A stretch of DNA of 64,000 nucleotides from contig LS997562.1 of NCBI GenBank assembly GCA_000469685.2, forward strand, positions 9,624,007-9,688,006, written 5' to 3'. Origin of the DNA: Haemonchus contortus (lineage: Eukaryota > Nematoda > Chromadorea > Rhabditida > Trichostrongylidae). Positions within the stretch are counted from its first letter, which is position 1. Each line of letters opens with the position of its first letter. This document shows positions 24,966-37,636 of the stretch, one piece after another. A program made the position numbers and the translations under genes. The notes below the pieces were generated by a model. It did no database searches and was not told the origin of the DNA. It saw nothing but the letters and a program-made list of their open reading frames with translations.

Positions 24966-25169
24966 TTTGTAAGAAAATTGTAGATTGTAAATTTCTGTAC
25001 TGGCCCATACCGGGGACTTCCATCCCTGAGTCTCTTCCCTACTATCTGTGCTGGAGAACAGCAAACCACGTACAGTACAGAAGTCAGTCAGTTTCGGAAG
25101 TAATTTAAGTTTGCGGCTCACTCCACAGAAGATTCAATTAACTCTAATCAGATGGTCTATGGTACTCAC

Positions 25170-25552
25170 AATACTTCTCTTCTTCAGTTTCAGTAGTCTC
25201 CAAATCTTCACGTGATAGGGAACATATGTTCATGAACCGTGGTCCTATATGTACAGCTGATGGATATCGATTGATCGTCTTTTTTGGGGTAAATTCTAAT
25301 GTGGCAAATAGCTTCTGTGGACGTGATGTCGTCGTGGAAAAACGCTTGACGTCATCAGCCTCCATTAGACCTCTCGACGTCCCACCAAATGTTTCTACTC
25401 CAGCGATGCGATCCATATGGATGTAGGGCTCCAAAAAACTCTTGTCCGCAGTCGTCAAAATGGAACCGCCGTGTAATACCATAAAAACGGATGAGAACGT
25501 AGCACTCCGAAACGAACCCGTCCGCTTCGGGCAAATTGGTCCTTTACAACTT
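25170..25552 (-). CDS. Single exon candidate of an unrecognised gene
   Basis: The minus strand is open for 127 codons between an acceptor (TATCAG before 25552) and a donor (GTGAGT after 25170), entering in phase 2 and leaving in phase 1. The encoded stretch includes CPKRTGSF, MVLHGGSILTTADKSF and RYPSAVHIGPRFMNICSL, and ends acidic (ETTETEEEKY). I recognise no domain. An ATG lies at 25482, so it could be a first coding exon. The next exon could begin at 25050 (matching phase) but is only about 40 bp. No upstream exon was found, so the gene assignment is tentative. Confidence 0.4.
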
Positions 25553-25815
25553 CTGATATGAAAACCTCAACTCAACGAGAAGAGATTGACTGTGCCTTTA
25601 GTTGTCAGCAACATCAAAGATGAAACTCTTCGTGAACCTACCAATGTTAGCCATTTCAACAACCATTATTCGGCCGATGCGAGTAGTGTTCGATCAGTTT
25701 CGAGACAACTATCACCTTAAGCTGACTTTCTCTACATAGAAAGGGTTTTTTAAAGCAAATCATGGATACAAACAAGGACGATCAGCCGTAGCCACGTTTT
25801 TTTGTATACAAATTA

Positions 25816-25915
25816 TCAGTAACAACAATAATAATAATAACAATAATAATAAAAATAAAAATAATAATAATAATAATAAGTTATCAGTAACAACAATAAT
25901 ATTAATAACAATAAC

Positions 25916-25979
<64 letters not shown>

Positions 25980-26023
25980 GTAATAATAATAATAATAGTA
26001 ATAATAATAATAATAATACATAG
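25816..26023. repeat. (AAT)n microsatellite
   Basis: About 200 bp dominated by 'aataat' units with a few interruptions. The hydrophobic Ile/Leu frame on the minus strand across it is a translation artefact of the repeat. Confidence 0.95.
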
Positions 26024-26104
26024 TAACCAAATTAGAGAGAAGAATAGAAACATCACTCCAGAAAACCTATAGTAATCGTGGTTAAACAATAATCGAAATC
26101 AGTA

Positions 26105-26240
26105 TTGGATGGGTCGGAGATGGTGTAATGCAGGTGATGCACTCTCGCAGTCTCACACGCGTGGATCGCATTCCGGGGATCGCAGTCCGAGCTGATAGTT
26201 CATTTTTGCGGGTTACCGTAGTTGGTACCAGACTCACATA
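26105..26240 (+). repeat. tRNA-derived SINE, head part
   Basis: Diverged copy starting 'ggtcggagatggtgtaatgc'; only the promoter-end half is recognisable. Confidence 0.5.
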
Positions 26241-29200
26241 CATATTTACTGTACCCTACCTGGAAGGCGATGACCAGATTCCAATGTTTCCATGCAGGAC
26301 CACCTAGAATTGAGCTTACGCATGAAGTATCTTTCGCTGCAGGACCAGCTCGAATTTAGCTTGTGGAGGGAAGCAAAAGCGTTGATCCAACCAACAAATT
26401 ACAACTCATCGAATTACTTTGCAAATTAAGCCAGTTGTCGAATAAGTGGCGCATCGATTCCGGGGAAACAAAAAATCGTCGAGAATTTCTAATTTCTTCG
26501 CTCTCCTACATGGCTAGTTATATCACACTCGCTCTCTTTTTAACCCCCATTACGGAAGGAGAAGGAACATTTGGTGGTGGCTGAGCCAGTATGTAGATAG
26601 GTCGAAGATGAAGTTCTACCAGCCAAACCTCCCATTCATCCAGTTTAATATCCCAGAAAGTTTTGAAAGATCAGTCACCATTTAACATCGCTGCTCTCAG
26701 CCATTCATTTGAGGAGTAAATATAATTGGTACTACGATCCAGAATGGAGGCCATACACATGGTGCAACTCATCAATTTGATGGTATGATATTAACCCCTG
26801 TCAATAGTGAACAAAATCCTATTATCGAATTGTACTTGCATGGCCTACACCTTCCCATTCATTGCTTGGACTAATCAAGTACTCGAAACCACTACGACGA
26901 TGAGCGAAAGTAAAGTGCGTGGCGCGTCCCGGAATGGGATCGTCAACACCGAGCTCCTCGTTTTTTGCACTTTACCCGAGGGTTTGAGTGAACGTCAGTC
27001 CCGTAGTTGTGTATGTTTGTCGTTGCTGGTGCAGAATTCTTGGCTATATTAAAGTGGGAGCCTGCTTGGCCGCCGAAGTTGGCACGCACAGCCACCGTTG
27101 AAAAAAGTTGCCGTAACGAGATTTGCATAAATTCCGTTGCCACATCCTGTGCGCCACGACGCAAAGTCAAACTCTACGATGGCAACTTGAGAAATGTCTT
27201 TTCTCAGCACTTCGACTACCTTCTGGTCCCTCGAAACACCTAATCCCTCACACCTGAATAGCTCCGATCTCCGGCCAGTGCGCCGCGGCCGGCTGCACCC
27301 AACTGCGGCTGGATGCTCGAATGAGCTCCTTTAGCAAATGGCCCATCTCGCGAAATTATGTGGTGGTGAACGCGGGCCGTCGCCTCTCTGTCGTTCATCG
27401 TCATCGTCGTCGTCTTCGTGTCCCATCCCCACTTGCTCATCGATTATTGAGGAAGATGAGCATCCGTCGTGTATGTGGGTAGGCTGGAAGACACGTCCGA
27501 TGATAGAGGAGGCGGAGGTGTGGCCATAGCCGAAAGCCGACAGCAGGCTGACTAACTTTGCTGGCCGTCCGTCGGCCTCTCTTCCATCCATCTGCCCTCA
27601 TCTACCTTCACGAGGAAAACCACTTTTCGATTGGTCCCGCCCTCGGGATGTGCGCGGTTGTTTTCGACAGCCTCCGGCGGATGTTACCCACTCTGCTGCC
27701 GGAACTTCTCTCTAAGAGACTCTTCAAAATCTTCAGAATCAGTTCCATTCACAACTTGTTGCTTGGTTTTTTTTTGCCAAAACTCTATGGCTTTCAAGAA
27801 TCTGAACTTTGGAACTATCAGATGTTGGAATTTCTGCATTTTCTTTCTTTTTGGTTAACTGGGATTCGATCTATACTTGTAATTACTATTCTTCTTCTAC
27901 TACTTCATCCCTGGACACCTCTTAACCTTTCAAAAGTCATACCGTAGGAGTATGAACCTCCCTATCTTTGGCAAAAGAGCAAAGAGGATAGAAGTAAGCG
28001 ATGTTGATTTATAGCGGAGCTCAAAAGTACGAATTCTGTTCTACGTTTGAGCCATAGGGCCATACACCCAGCCCAATCATTTGTTATCTGATGGCAAGTT
28101 CAGATGGCTAAACTGAACGATACTTCTACAACTGCTGTGTAAAAAAGCTACTTATCCAATCACGTCAGGGAAATCTGTATACAGTCAAAAGCATGGCTCA
28201 ATCCACATCTCTCTGCGAGGTATCAAAAAGGTCCTAGGTCTTTGTGTACTGAAACCCTTTTGAACTTTCTGGGGAAATCCTCGTGAGAACTTTATTCAGC
28301 TGAATTTCCTACTTTATAGCTACGACCAGACAACTGCTACCTACTTCAGTACTGAATAATTGGCCAATTCGGCACTTATGGATTGTTTTGGTCGCTTGAA
28401 TGGGCCCGGATTCAATCAGGGCTTATGTTCCCAATAGTAGTACCTTTTGCCATCGCCCCCATTCATCTTAGGTTCCCACAACACTGCCAAATTTAGTATA
28501 AGTAGCTAAAATGTTGTAAATACTCAAAATTCTCATCAAAGTTGTAATAATTTACAATAATAATAAACAAGAAAATAAATAATTAAAATTTTCAAAACCC
28601 TACAATTAAATTCAATAAAGAATTCGGCCCGATTTATTTGAGGAATAACAACTCTCATCAAAGTTATAATAATAATAATTTATAATAATAATGATAATAA
28701 TAAAAAAAACAAATAAATAATTTCAATCATATCAAACTCTACAATAAAGTTCAATCATAGATTCACTTGAATGCTTTGAGGGATAATTGCCGGAGGGCTC
28801 AGGCGCTCGAATAAACAAACAAATAAACAAAAATAACTGATAAATAAGGTAATTTCCACACTCTCAAACACGAGGAAACATTTTCATATGTCATTTCTTA
28901 GTGGACGAGTTTCAGTCGTCACCAATCAATTTGACAACGTCAGCATCTTTCACCCACAGGCTAATTAACTACTAGAGCATCGCTTAATTACTGGCTGAGC
29001 TCAAGAATCCCCCCCCCCCCTCCCCACTTCCTCCACTCCCTATGCCATTCCTCCCTGAAAAGCCGTTTCTGGAAGGAAATGCTCAGTTCCGGTCGTTCTA
29101 TCCCAAGTTACTTTACATTTCCGGAATTCTCCTGATTCAACTAGCCGGCTGGATGTTTGTTCTATGAGCTCGGGCGTTTTTACCCATTTCTGCTCGTTTC

Positions 29201-31344
29201 AAGCTTGCCGTCATATGATTGACATTCGTTTCAACATGACGACGACATTTTTAACGGGGGGAAGTACTAAATTGGGCTGAAAGCTACTTGTAACTGCTAA
29301 CGATTAGAAACCTTCCCAATGGGAAGTTGGAATTTTGATTTTTCAGGAGAGGATGCCTGACATAACCATCTGCTCAGCGCAGCTTGTCATTCCTACAACT
29401 TCTACTTCTACTCTCCATAATGCTCCAATTTCAGTTGCAAAATTTAAGGAAAATCGATTACTCTGAAGTAATAACGATTGGAGGAAGGGGCAGAAAACAA
29501 AATCAACTTTTACCGAGATCAACAGTTGTTGTTGTTGTTGTTATTGTTATTGTTCCACCTGAATGTCCAAGAAATCAAAGTGATGTGACATTTGAAAGCG
29601 TACCTGCTCAGCTCAATGAGGAAAAAGCTGGCCAACCTATAAATCAATGCTCATGCTATTTCCCTTCTGAATGGATTTTGTCGTTCGAGCCGGTGAGGTT
29701 GAAGTGGTTTTGGAAGGGTGAGATTAAGGATACAACCTACGGACTAACCGTTTACTAACTTTCCACTGCATCATCCCAGATTCCTTGACCAGAACATTTT
29801 TATCCACGTCCATAAACTACTGGAACTTTTGTAGAGGGAATTCTGTAGCGGATATACCATATCCATACATATGCACCTCAATACAATAAATGAGACGTAC
29901 GGAGATCAGGCCGTCTTTTCAGGCCAGGTGAAAATATCTGTAAATCACTGCGTGCTTCAAAATGAAGAACGCACGAACACAGTGAGAATACCAATCCTAA
30001 CTCCACTTTTCAAGCACCAGGTTATAGGTTGTAATGGGTTATAAGTTCCTGTAGGAAATACCGCCCACATTGGGACGTTTCGCCCACCGCGGATGTGTGT
30101 CCTTCCTCTAGTTTGCTAGCCCACTTCTAACCCTTGCCAATTTTTTTCCGTTGTCGGGGCTTTTCTGAGACAAAACTATGAAGTTTTCAAATTACATCGC
30201 ACGTTTTTGGTACATGTTCCGCTAGCTGTGAGCAGGGTTCTCCTGAGCTCATAACTGCTCTGTTGATCTCACCTTGGGCTTCACCCACCTCAAACTTGAC
30301 CCGACACTTCCAGGTTTCATGGTAACATCGAATTTCGGGAAAGGTCTACAAATAGACGACTGTATTATAGTGAGTATCGTTGAGGAAGTGAATCAAGAGA
30401 CCTGAAATGCTTGCCCTCGCATATTATGTGTTAGGCTTAGGTTTACAATCGAATCCAGGGCATTAGTGATCGATACAATATGGCGTACTCACAGGGGACT
30501 ATATTAGAGGGATTTATCGTCCCGTGAACGTGTGACGACGTAACCCCCTCGCGCCCCTCCACAAACCCCGTGTGCTTCACCCGGGGATCTTTGCTTGGCG
30601 TCGTATACGTACGGATGTTTGAAGGCGGTTCAGCGTGTTTTCGGGTTACTGTGTCACACATTCACGGGACGATTAAATCCGTCATGTAGAAATTATGAAC
30701 AAAGGTCCTGTTTGATCCTTATTTGTTCAATTATTTTTCGATATAAAAATAAATATGAATTTTCAAAACAATTGATAAACTTCCTTTTTTCACTTTTTAC
30801 ATATTGTTGTTGGCATATCTTTCATTTTTCAGGATTTTATTTCTTTTCATTTCGATTTCAGTTCCACTAAAGCGATTGAGTTACTATGTCGGTGATAAGG
30901 TTGAGCTACCGTTCTGAGTTTATATACAATGACAGCATTACTTGAAAATTAGAAAAATGAGGGTCCACTAAGTTCCACGAAGAAGAATTTTCAAAAAAAA
31001 ATTTGGAGGTTTGAAGTGTTCTGTATCGGAAAACACCTTAATTCGACAGGCGTTTCAAATTTTCACTGGCTTCAGGGAGGGAACCTTTTTTCAACGAATC
31101 TACCCAAATTAAAGTACACACTGGTTGTGGGGCAGACTGAGACAAAAGCAATGGCTGCTTTCATATCCGCCATTAGAAGGAATTCTCTCTGTCTCTCTTC
31201 TCTTCTCTTTAGAATTCACTTTAGAAGGAATTGTTCACCTGCACTGATAATCTGCATCTCCAAATCTAGGGCAATTCAGTTTTCTTTATTTATTGATAAC
31301 GATTAGCTTTTATATTTGAAAAATTGATTATTTATTGTTTGTGG

Positions 31345-31612
31345 GCAGAGATAATGCAGTGGCAAGTGGTACACTAGCATCCACGCATACTTCGGGTATC
31401 GGCGATATCGAGCCTTGTCTCCTTTCGGGGTCGGTTAGTTGATACCAGACTCGTCTGGGAGGATAAAAGCGTTAACTTGTACATCGCCCGGTCATCGCAA
31501 TCACTGTATAAGCCAAGCACACATTCAACACGACACTTCGATGGCGTACCGAAGTCGAATACACCCTACCCCAAAAACGGAATTCATCCATGCTAGAGAT
31601 TATCCCTTCATT
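31345..31612 (+). repeat. tRNA-derived SINE copy
   Basis: Plus-strand copy with 'gtggcaagtggtacac', 'tcctttcggggtcggtt', 'gactcgtctgggaggataaa' and 'cttgtacatcgcccggtc', in the order of the reference copy at 24663. Confidence 0.75.
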
Positions 31613-33170
31613 TTGATTTGAAAAGAATTTACTGCGAATAAAATTTTTGGTATCTCAAAAAAGAACCTTAAATTTTATGAGGGTTAAACAGCGATATCAT
31701 AAGAAAATGCCCAATGAATTTGGTAAAACATCTTTGTAGTTAGTTTTGATACCTATGATCGAGACCTATCTCAAAATAGTTAGACTCTGGGTGTCACTCT
31801 GGTTCGACGGCCACAGAGTATTCTTTCAATTTCCAAAATATCCCTCAGAATGAAGCTACAGCCCTTAAAAATGGCACTTGAAGCGCTATCGAGTCGGAAA
31901 ACGTACTAGACAGAGGTGATAAGGGCTCCAAACCGGCTGAGCTGATGTACACGCCCTGAAGGTTCCGTGTCGCAACGGCCTTGTACAGGCTGCATCGTTC
32001 ACAATGGAGCACACATTTTGACAACTTAAACTACTCTTCGTGACCCATAATGAATTGGAAGGCTACTGGTGACATTTTGACTTTTAGCAGTCAGCTTCCG
32101 AAGCAATCGCACAGACTGACAACTCGTCCAAACACCCTTCACATGTCACTTCTGTCACCGTAATCTCGTACAGCCTTCTGATGAAGCTTTAGCTGCCTTA
32201 TATGTATGTACTTCTCAGAATAAGCCACTTTCGAGCTTTTCTTCGACCTTTGCACTATACCCCATCATTTCTTCGAACTTCCTCTACTATTATATTGTGT
32301 ATCTCCGCACATTTCTAAACCTCGACGCGCTTTTTAATTGGACTGCTTATTAAGGTTTGATTGAGGGTAAACATTGAGACAAAGCTCAGAATGTCACGAG
32401 ATTACTAATTGGAACGAGAGTTATTCTGAGCGCTTCTGACAATTAGTCTGAGCGTCATTTTCACAAATTGCTCTACTTGATTGCTTCCACAAAATTAGCT
32501 GAAAGCAAATAAAATGCACGGTAACCTCTAGCTATAATGTAACTAGACATACGTAGATAAATATGTCTTCGATACCAAGAACATGATCAGTGGATCAATC
32601 CCCGATTGAACCAATCTAACTAGCCCTTCTCTAAACTCCATAAGGGTGTGGTGCGGTATGAACGAAATTGTCGCGTCGCGGCGAAAGAGACGCCGTGCGC
32701 GAAGGAATATAGCAGAATGCATCAGCAAATAAGAAAGTTAGGAACAAAAGAACTAACAGTAGAATCATGCCATAAGTAATAATCGCATAGCGATTGAGCT
32801 GTGTGAAGAACGCTAGAACTGCTATAACGAGGCAAATGGTCCGCGACCCGCGCGCGGCAGATCGATTACATAAAACCGTTCCCACTGTCCGTCCCCCATC
32901 TTGATGGGGTTCGTTTCAGAATATGTATACAGAGCTCTGGTCGTTGATTAAATCCGGAAAAAATTCAAGGGCGAAGTGTATCACTCGCGGAGCACTCGAG
33001 ACGGTGCACAGATGGGTAAATAAACAAACAAAAGAGAAATAATTGACTAAGTAGCCAGGAGAATAAACAAATCAAAAGTAAATCGACAACCTTTTAAGTT
33101 TTACCTGAATTCCGAATCGGAAGCGAGCCAGCGGCGATTTTCGACTCGAAGCGCTTCACCCTAGGGCTAC
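31613..33170. other. Stretch with one hydrophobic frame of unknown status
   Basis: The minus strand is open from 32885 to 32631 and encodes two hydrophobic segments (TICLVIAVLAFF and MILLLVLLFLTFLFAD) followed by a basic Ser/Pro tail. Without an ATG at the open end it would have to be an exon, and I see no clear acceptor or partner. It is reported only as a candidate. Confidence 0.25.
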
Positions 33171-33174
33171 ATCG

Positions 33175-33415
33175 TGATGAAATCTCCGAGGTTAGCCAGC
33201 CCTCAGTTGGAGTGCGCCCCGCATTCGATTTCCATTCAGAATCGTAGTGGCGACCTGAATGCGCACATGGCCCAAACATTTACTAGCGGTGGTGGGGAAA
33301 TGAGGAGAAGGGATGGAAGGCTTGGTTGGTTCAGACCTATATCGACCCGAAGTCGAACCCAGAACACTGCGTGTCTGATAAGGCACCACTTGCTGCTACA
33401 CCACACACCTTTATA
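33175..33415 (-). repeat. tRNA-derived SINE copy
   Basis: Minus-strand copy seen as 'gcattcgatttccattcaga', 'ggaaggcttggttggt' and a tRNA-like end 'ataaggcaccacttgctgc'. Confidence 0.65.
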
Positions 33416-34914
33416 ATGAGTATGTTATGGAATAATATAGAGATGACGACAAAATCCTGTCGAACCTTTACATACACTATTTGAAAACAAAAAGTAAAAA
33501 AAGCAAATCGGTTCCAAACCAGGAAACCTTGGGTGAGTGTGCGCAACCAGGGAGCTGACTCAAGCCAACTTCACGTTATCTACCCGAAGTGGTCAGAGTT
33601 TATTCGATTGTGATACCTCTGAAGTAGCGCTGCATTCTACATTTCGTTCGCTAAGGGAGCTTCTTGCACTCGCGGATGCTTTGCCCCTTTTATACTCATT
33701 TCAGCGGTGTCGTGCCCACTCCAACGCGACGAAACGCTCTAATCTCTTCCACGAGTTTACATCGTCGTGACATACATTATAGTTCGACCTACGTACAACT
33801 TGGGATTGCATAACGTCCTTCATACAAAACTAAGCGCGTTCCCGCTTTTACTGTCAGGAACCCAGCACCTATCTCAACCATAGGTCTCTTCTCAACAAGC
33901 TTATATGGCAGTTCTGTCAATTATCATCCAGGTACATCGCCGTGACATACAACACCGCCTAATAGAAGCCTAGGAGATGCATAGAGCCATTCAAATAGTT
34001 TTACGCACGACGTCATTACAAACGCCGAGGATTCTGACTGGGATTCAGGTCTCCTCCCACGTGGGAAGGTGACATCTTCAGGGTATAATGTCACTGGCCT
34101 CATGGAGACCTGAAAAACTGGGATAAGTACCCATCTCATTACTATCTTCAATTTTCAGCCTCTTATATGTTATGTCTTCTGAAGATAGTACTTATGTGGA
34201 TCTTCGTTGCGAGTGTAGCCCTTCTTGAATGGCAAATTCACGTGGCGTTGATTGAATTTCATCGTTGCAGCCCCCCTTGCGTGCCGTCGTCCGATCAATT
34301 ATGGTTGTCGTCGTAAAGTGCATGTAATTACGTACTTTAGTCATCATTGTGATGCCTGCCATTCAAAATCTCATATAATACATTTGATATCCGCATCCTT
34401 GGCCTTTTGTACTTCCATTCCAGCCTTTTAGAAGGAGACTTTCTCTGATTCTCTCCTCATCTCTCTTCTCTTCATCCCGAAAATGACCACTCCATCTCGC
34501 GGAGATGATTATTTATTTAGACTTCACAACTCAATAACTTTTCCCTGATGAATACTTCAAATCGCCTCGGCCAGAACATGAGGATATAGGAATTCGTACC
34601 AATCTACATAGTGAGCCGGCTGGATTCAATTCGGGGATGAATGATGGAATAAAAATAAAGCCGTGAGATGATGCATGATTCAAGGATTGACTTCTGTCCA
34701 GGCCATCCTTAAATTTCTTCGGGAAAACGTCTCAGAAATGATGATAATGGCCCTTTTTATACTTATCAGCGCAACGACTGTTCATGCTTTGCTTCGACGT
34801 CCTTCAATCCCTTAACCGATCGAAAATTTCTCGAACAAATTGCCCATGAAAAAGAACCTTCCATTTCCTATTCACACTTTTTTCTTTAAAGATTTCGATT
34901 ATTTATTTGGAAAA
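33416..34914. other. Intergenic DNA, nothing recognised
   Basis: Short frames on both strands without splice partners, motifs or repeat structure that I can identify. Confidence 0.4.
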
Positions 34915-35215
34915 TTAAGGGCAGAGGTGGTGTTGACAAGTGGCGCACTACATCAAACACACGTGGTCACGGGTTCGAAGTTCGAATCCTAGATCGATAT
35001 CCGCCTAGGTCAACGAAGCCTTCGATCCGTTCAGGGTCGGTTAATTGGTACCGGACTCGTCTGGGAGCATGAAAGCACTGGCTTGTACATTGGCTGGCCA
35101 TGGCAAGCCATTGTATGGGCCACACACGCATTCAATACGATCCTACGAATCCGAATGGAAATTGAATGTGGAAGGGGGGGGGGGGGGGGAGAGGGATGGG
35201 ATCGAACGTGAGCCA
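34915..35215 (+). repeat. tRNA-derived SINE copy
   Basis: Plus-strand copy with 'ggcagaggtggtgttgacaa', B-box-like 'ggttcgaagttcgaatcc', 'cgttcagggtcggttaattg' and 'ggcttgtacattggctggcc'. It ends in a G-run at 35176-35190 where the reference copy has its 'tgcgggggcg' segment. Confidence 0.75.
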
Positions 35216-35836
35216 ATGACTCCCGTTCTGAAACAAAGCCTTCTTATAGAGCCGAATAATCACCCTTGAATCTGCCTTTTATGTTTGAAGCATTGGAAAA
35301 CGTAACCTAACAGGTCCGGAACGTATTGGTTACAAATCTGCCGTACGAAGGAAAACCGCAGAACAACAAACTTCCAAGAGCCTAAGGTAACTTACTCCCC
35401 ATACTCTCCACTTCAAATATTCCACACATCCACAAATCTGCTATTCTCTGGATCGAGACGAGACCTCTTTAAGCCCCTGGAACGAATATCCTGTGATTCT
35501 ACAAACTTCCAGCTCTGAGCATTACTCAAAGGTAGAATTCGCAAGTAAAATGGTTTCACAGATTTTTGAGTGGTAGGAATCTACGGCTTCTGGCCAAATA
35601 GGGCACTGCCGTGGCCCCATGTGTCCAGAAGCCGACCTATGTGAAGCGCTAAAAAGGCTCAAAAAGCTCACCATTCCCAATGCCACCCGAGACTCCCCAT
35701 AAACGACGAGTATAGAGCCTTGTAAAGACTGGTACCATTCGTTACAATACAATACAGTCAGCTGATAAACGCTGATAGTTAGAACATAAAGCTCGTCTAA
35801 TCAGAAAAAACCCGGCTGAACAAATCCTTCTATTCC

Positions 35837-36044
35837 GGGCTTCCTGTCGATTTCCTCTCTTTCCTCGTTACCGTTGAACTACACTCCTCATCAACACTTT
35901 CACCCTTTAACCCAATAATAGTACAACAACTAAACTATTTTCTAACCACACTTTCACCCGCTAACCCTTATTGGGTTAAAGGGTGAAAGTGTTGATGAAG
36001 AGTAGTTCAGTGACGAGGAATGCGAGGAAATCAAGAGGAAGCCC
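35837..36044. repeat. Inverted repeat, ~80 bp arms
   Basis: The left arm (35837-35919, 'gggcttcctgtcgatttcct' to 'tttaacccaataa') is the complement of the right arm (35968-36044, 'ttattgggttaaagggtg' to 'caagaggaagccc'), around a loop that carries a third partial 'ctttcacccgctaaccc' copy. Probably a small foldback or MITE; no coding potential. Confidence 0.8.
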
Positions 36045-36571
36045 ATGGTGAACTCTCGTTTGAACGAGTCACTACATCGCCCTTGAGGGCTATCAACCAA
36101 CTACTCGATTCTGTGGGCGTCGGACTTGCTCTACCGCCACTTAAATATTTTTGCGTGCTAATTTTAAAATTTCTGTTCTGCCTTTAAAAAGCCTGTATAG
36201 GTAATGCGTTGCTACTGTGTGGAAAGTTTATGTGGCTTCGGAAAGGAGAGCGGTTTCCACTAGTCCCGAAAAACCATGCATTTCTAGTTAATAGCCGTAA
36301 GTGAAAGGATGAAAGGACAAAAGATTCGTCATCCACGTTCTTAGAGCATTATACAAAAAGTTCCTACTGGGAACTCCATTCACGATTCCTACTGATGTCC
36401 TTTACCTCAACGAATTCATGTTTCCACAACTCTTGGTCATTACATATCGATAGGATAGTAGAAATAGTAATACCTAAATCGTTGCGACAGATCCTAAGAT
36501 CATCTATTTCCGTACAGTGCAATGACCGTTTAGGATTTCGATTGGATTTAGTATGAAGTTTGACAGCGCAT

Positions 36572-36828
36572 TGGCTGCTTTCATAGTCCGCCGGCCGGTC
36601 GGCGTGCCACGAGGCAGTGCTAGGGGGAGGAGGGCGGCAGATGGTCAGTCGAAGGGCTGAAAACAAAGAAGAACAAGACCAAAAACCAAACAACCAGGGG
36701 CCCGTACAAATGGTTTTTGATCTTGTCTCTCCTTGTTTACAGCCCTTCGAGGGGCTGAGCGACCGTCTGCCGCCCTCCTCCTCCCTAGCACTGCCTCGTG
36801 GCACGCCGGTGGACTATGAAAGCAGCCA
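36572..36828. mobile_element. GC-rich inverted-repeat element, copy 2
   Basis: The termini TGGCTGCTTTCATAGTCCGCC and their complement match copy 1 at 17228-17480. Inner arm sequence differs in part (GGCCGGTCGGCGTGCCACGAGGCAG) but shares the 'cagtgctagggggaggagg' block. The centre is an A-rich loop. Confidence 0.8.
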
Positions 36829-37093
36829 TTCTGATGTCCAAGATAGTGGCCATTTTCGCTCCTTTATAATGGTTACCGAACGACTCACCTTAGAGATTCC
36901 TGAGCTCGGTTGAAAGTAAGAGAATAGATTTCGATCTCGATCCATGAGCACTCACTCGTTGATCACTTGCCACTGTCCTTTTCCTTAGCTGCCATCTAGA
37001 ATATCGTTCTTTCAGCACGATGTCTGTTATTAAAGAACAGCTCTCTTGCACATCGATTGGATCGAGTATAACATCACTTAATCCGTTGGAAGA

Positions 37094-37385
37094 CATGGCG
37101 ACGAAAATGGTATGAGGCAAGTGGCGCACTATAACGCTCACCTGGTCCCGGCATCGAACTCCGACTCGATGTCCGCCCAAACCAGTCAAGCCGTCTATCC
37201 CTCCGGGGTCAGTTAATTGGTAGCAGACTGGTCTGTGAGGATAAAAGCTCTGACTTGTACATCGGTTGGCCATCTCAAGTCATTGTATAGGCCGCATACG
37301 CAAACAAACACCTCTACGATTCTGTATGGAAGTCGCGTGCGGGGGCGTATCCCTCAGACGAAAATGATTAACACTGAAGACTTCT
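37094..37385 (+). repeat. tRNA-derived SINE copy
   Basis: Plus-strand copy with 'ggcaagtggcgcactataac', 'ccctccggggtcagttaattg', 'gacttgtacatcggttggcc' and 'ggaagtcgcgtgcgggggcg'. It lies about 250 bp upstream of the start of the NETO-like gene. Confidence 0.8.
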
Positions 37386-37636
37386 GTGATTATTCTTTCT
37401 TACCAATGTTCCAGCTGCTGTTGTGAGGCTATTGTTGCAATTGCTTTTTTAATATTCTGTCTTAATGGAATAATTTGCTTGGCAACCTAGCCTTCAGCAT
37501 TTGATTTTCTGTGGGAGCCGCGATTCCGATTTCCGTGTTTCGATTTCCGATTTGCCACTAGTATTGACGTGATCGCCGTTGTTCCAGGTTACTTTCTATG
37601 CCGCACGGTGACGAACGCTGAATAGGTCGATGTTCG

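Larger units (their letters stand above)
22021..25169. other. Repeat-bearing intergenic stretch, no firm gene
   Basis: Contains SINE copies at 23690-23870 and 24663-24965 (listed separately). A plus-strand frame at 22999-23160 (starting DPSESSRFNEHELHEAYG after an acceptor-like CTCAG, stop followed by AATAAA-like sequence) could be a terminal exon but has no convincing upstream partner. A small minus-strand exon candidate is 25050-25011, which fits the phase of the exon at 25552-25170. Nothing here is firm. Confidence 0.35.
25553..31344. other. Intergenic DNA with simple repeats
   Basis: Holds the AAT microsatellite at 25816-26023, another AT-rich AAT/ATA stretch near 28550-28720, a C-run at 29010, and a partial SINE at 26105-26240. 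Minus-strand frames at 27591-27331 (acidic, DDDDDDER) and 27440-27240 look like possible GC-richer 5' exons, and a plus-strand frame at 29384-29758 contains a valine run from a GTT repeat. None has a supported exon chain. Confidence 0.4.

Noticed and set aside
25760..26089. Hydrophobic Ile/Leu-rich minus-strand frame of 109 codons
   Set aside because: It is the translation of the AAT microsatellite.
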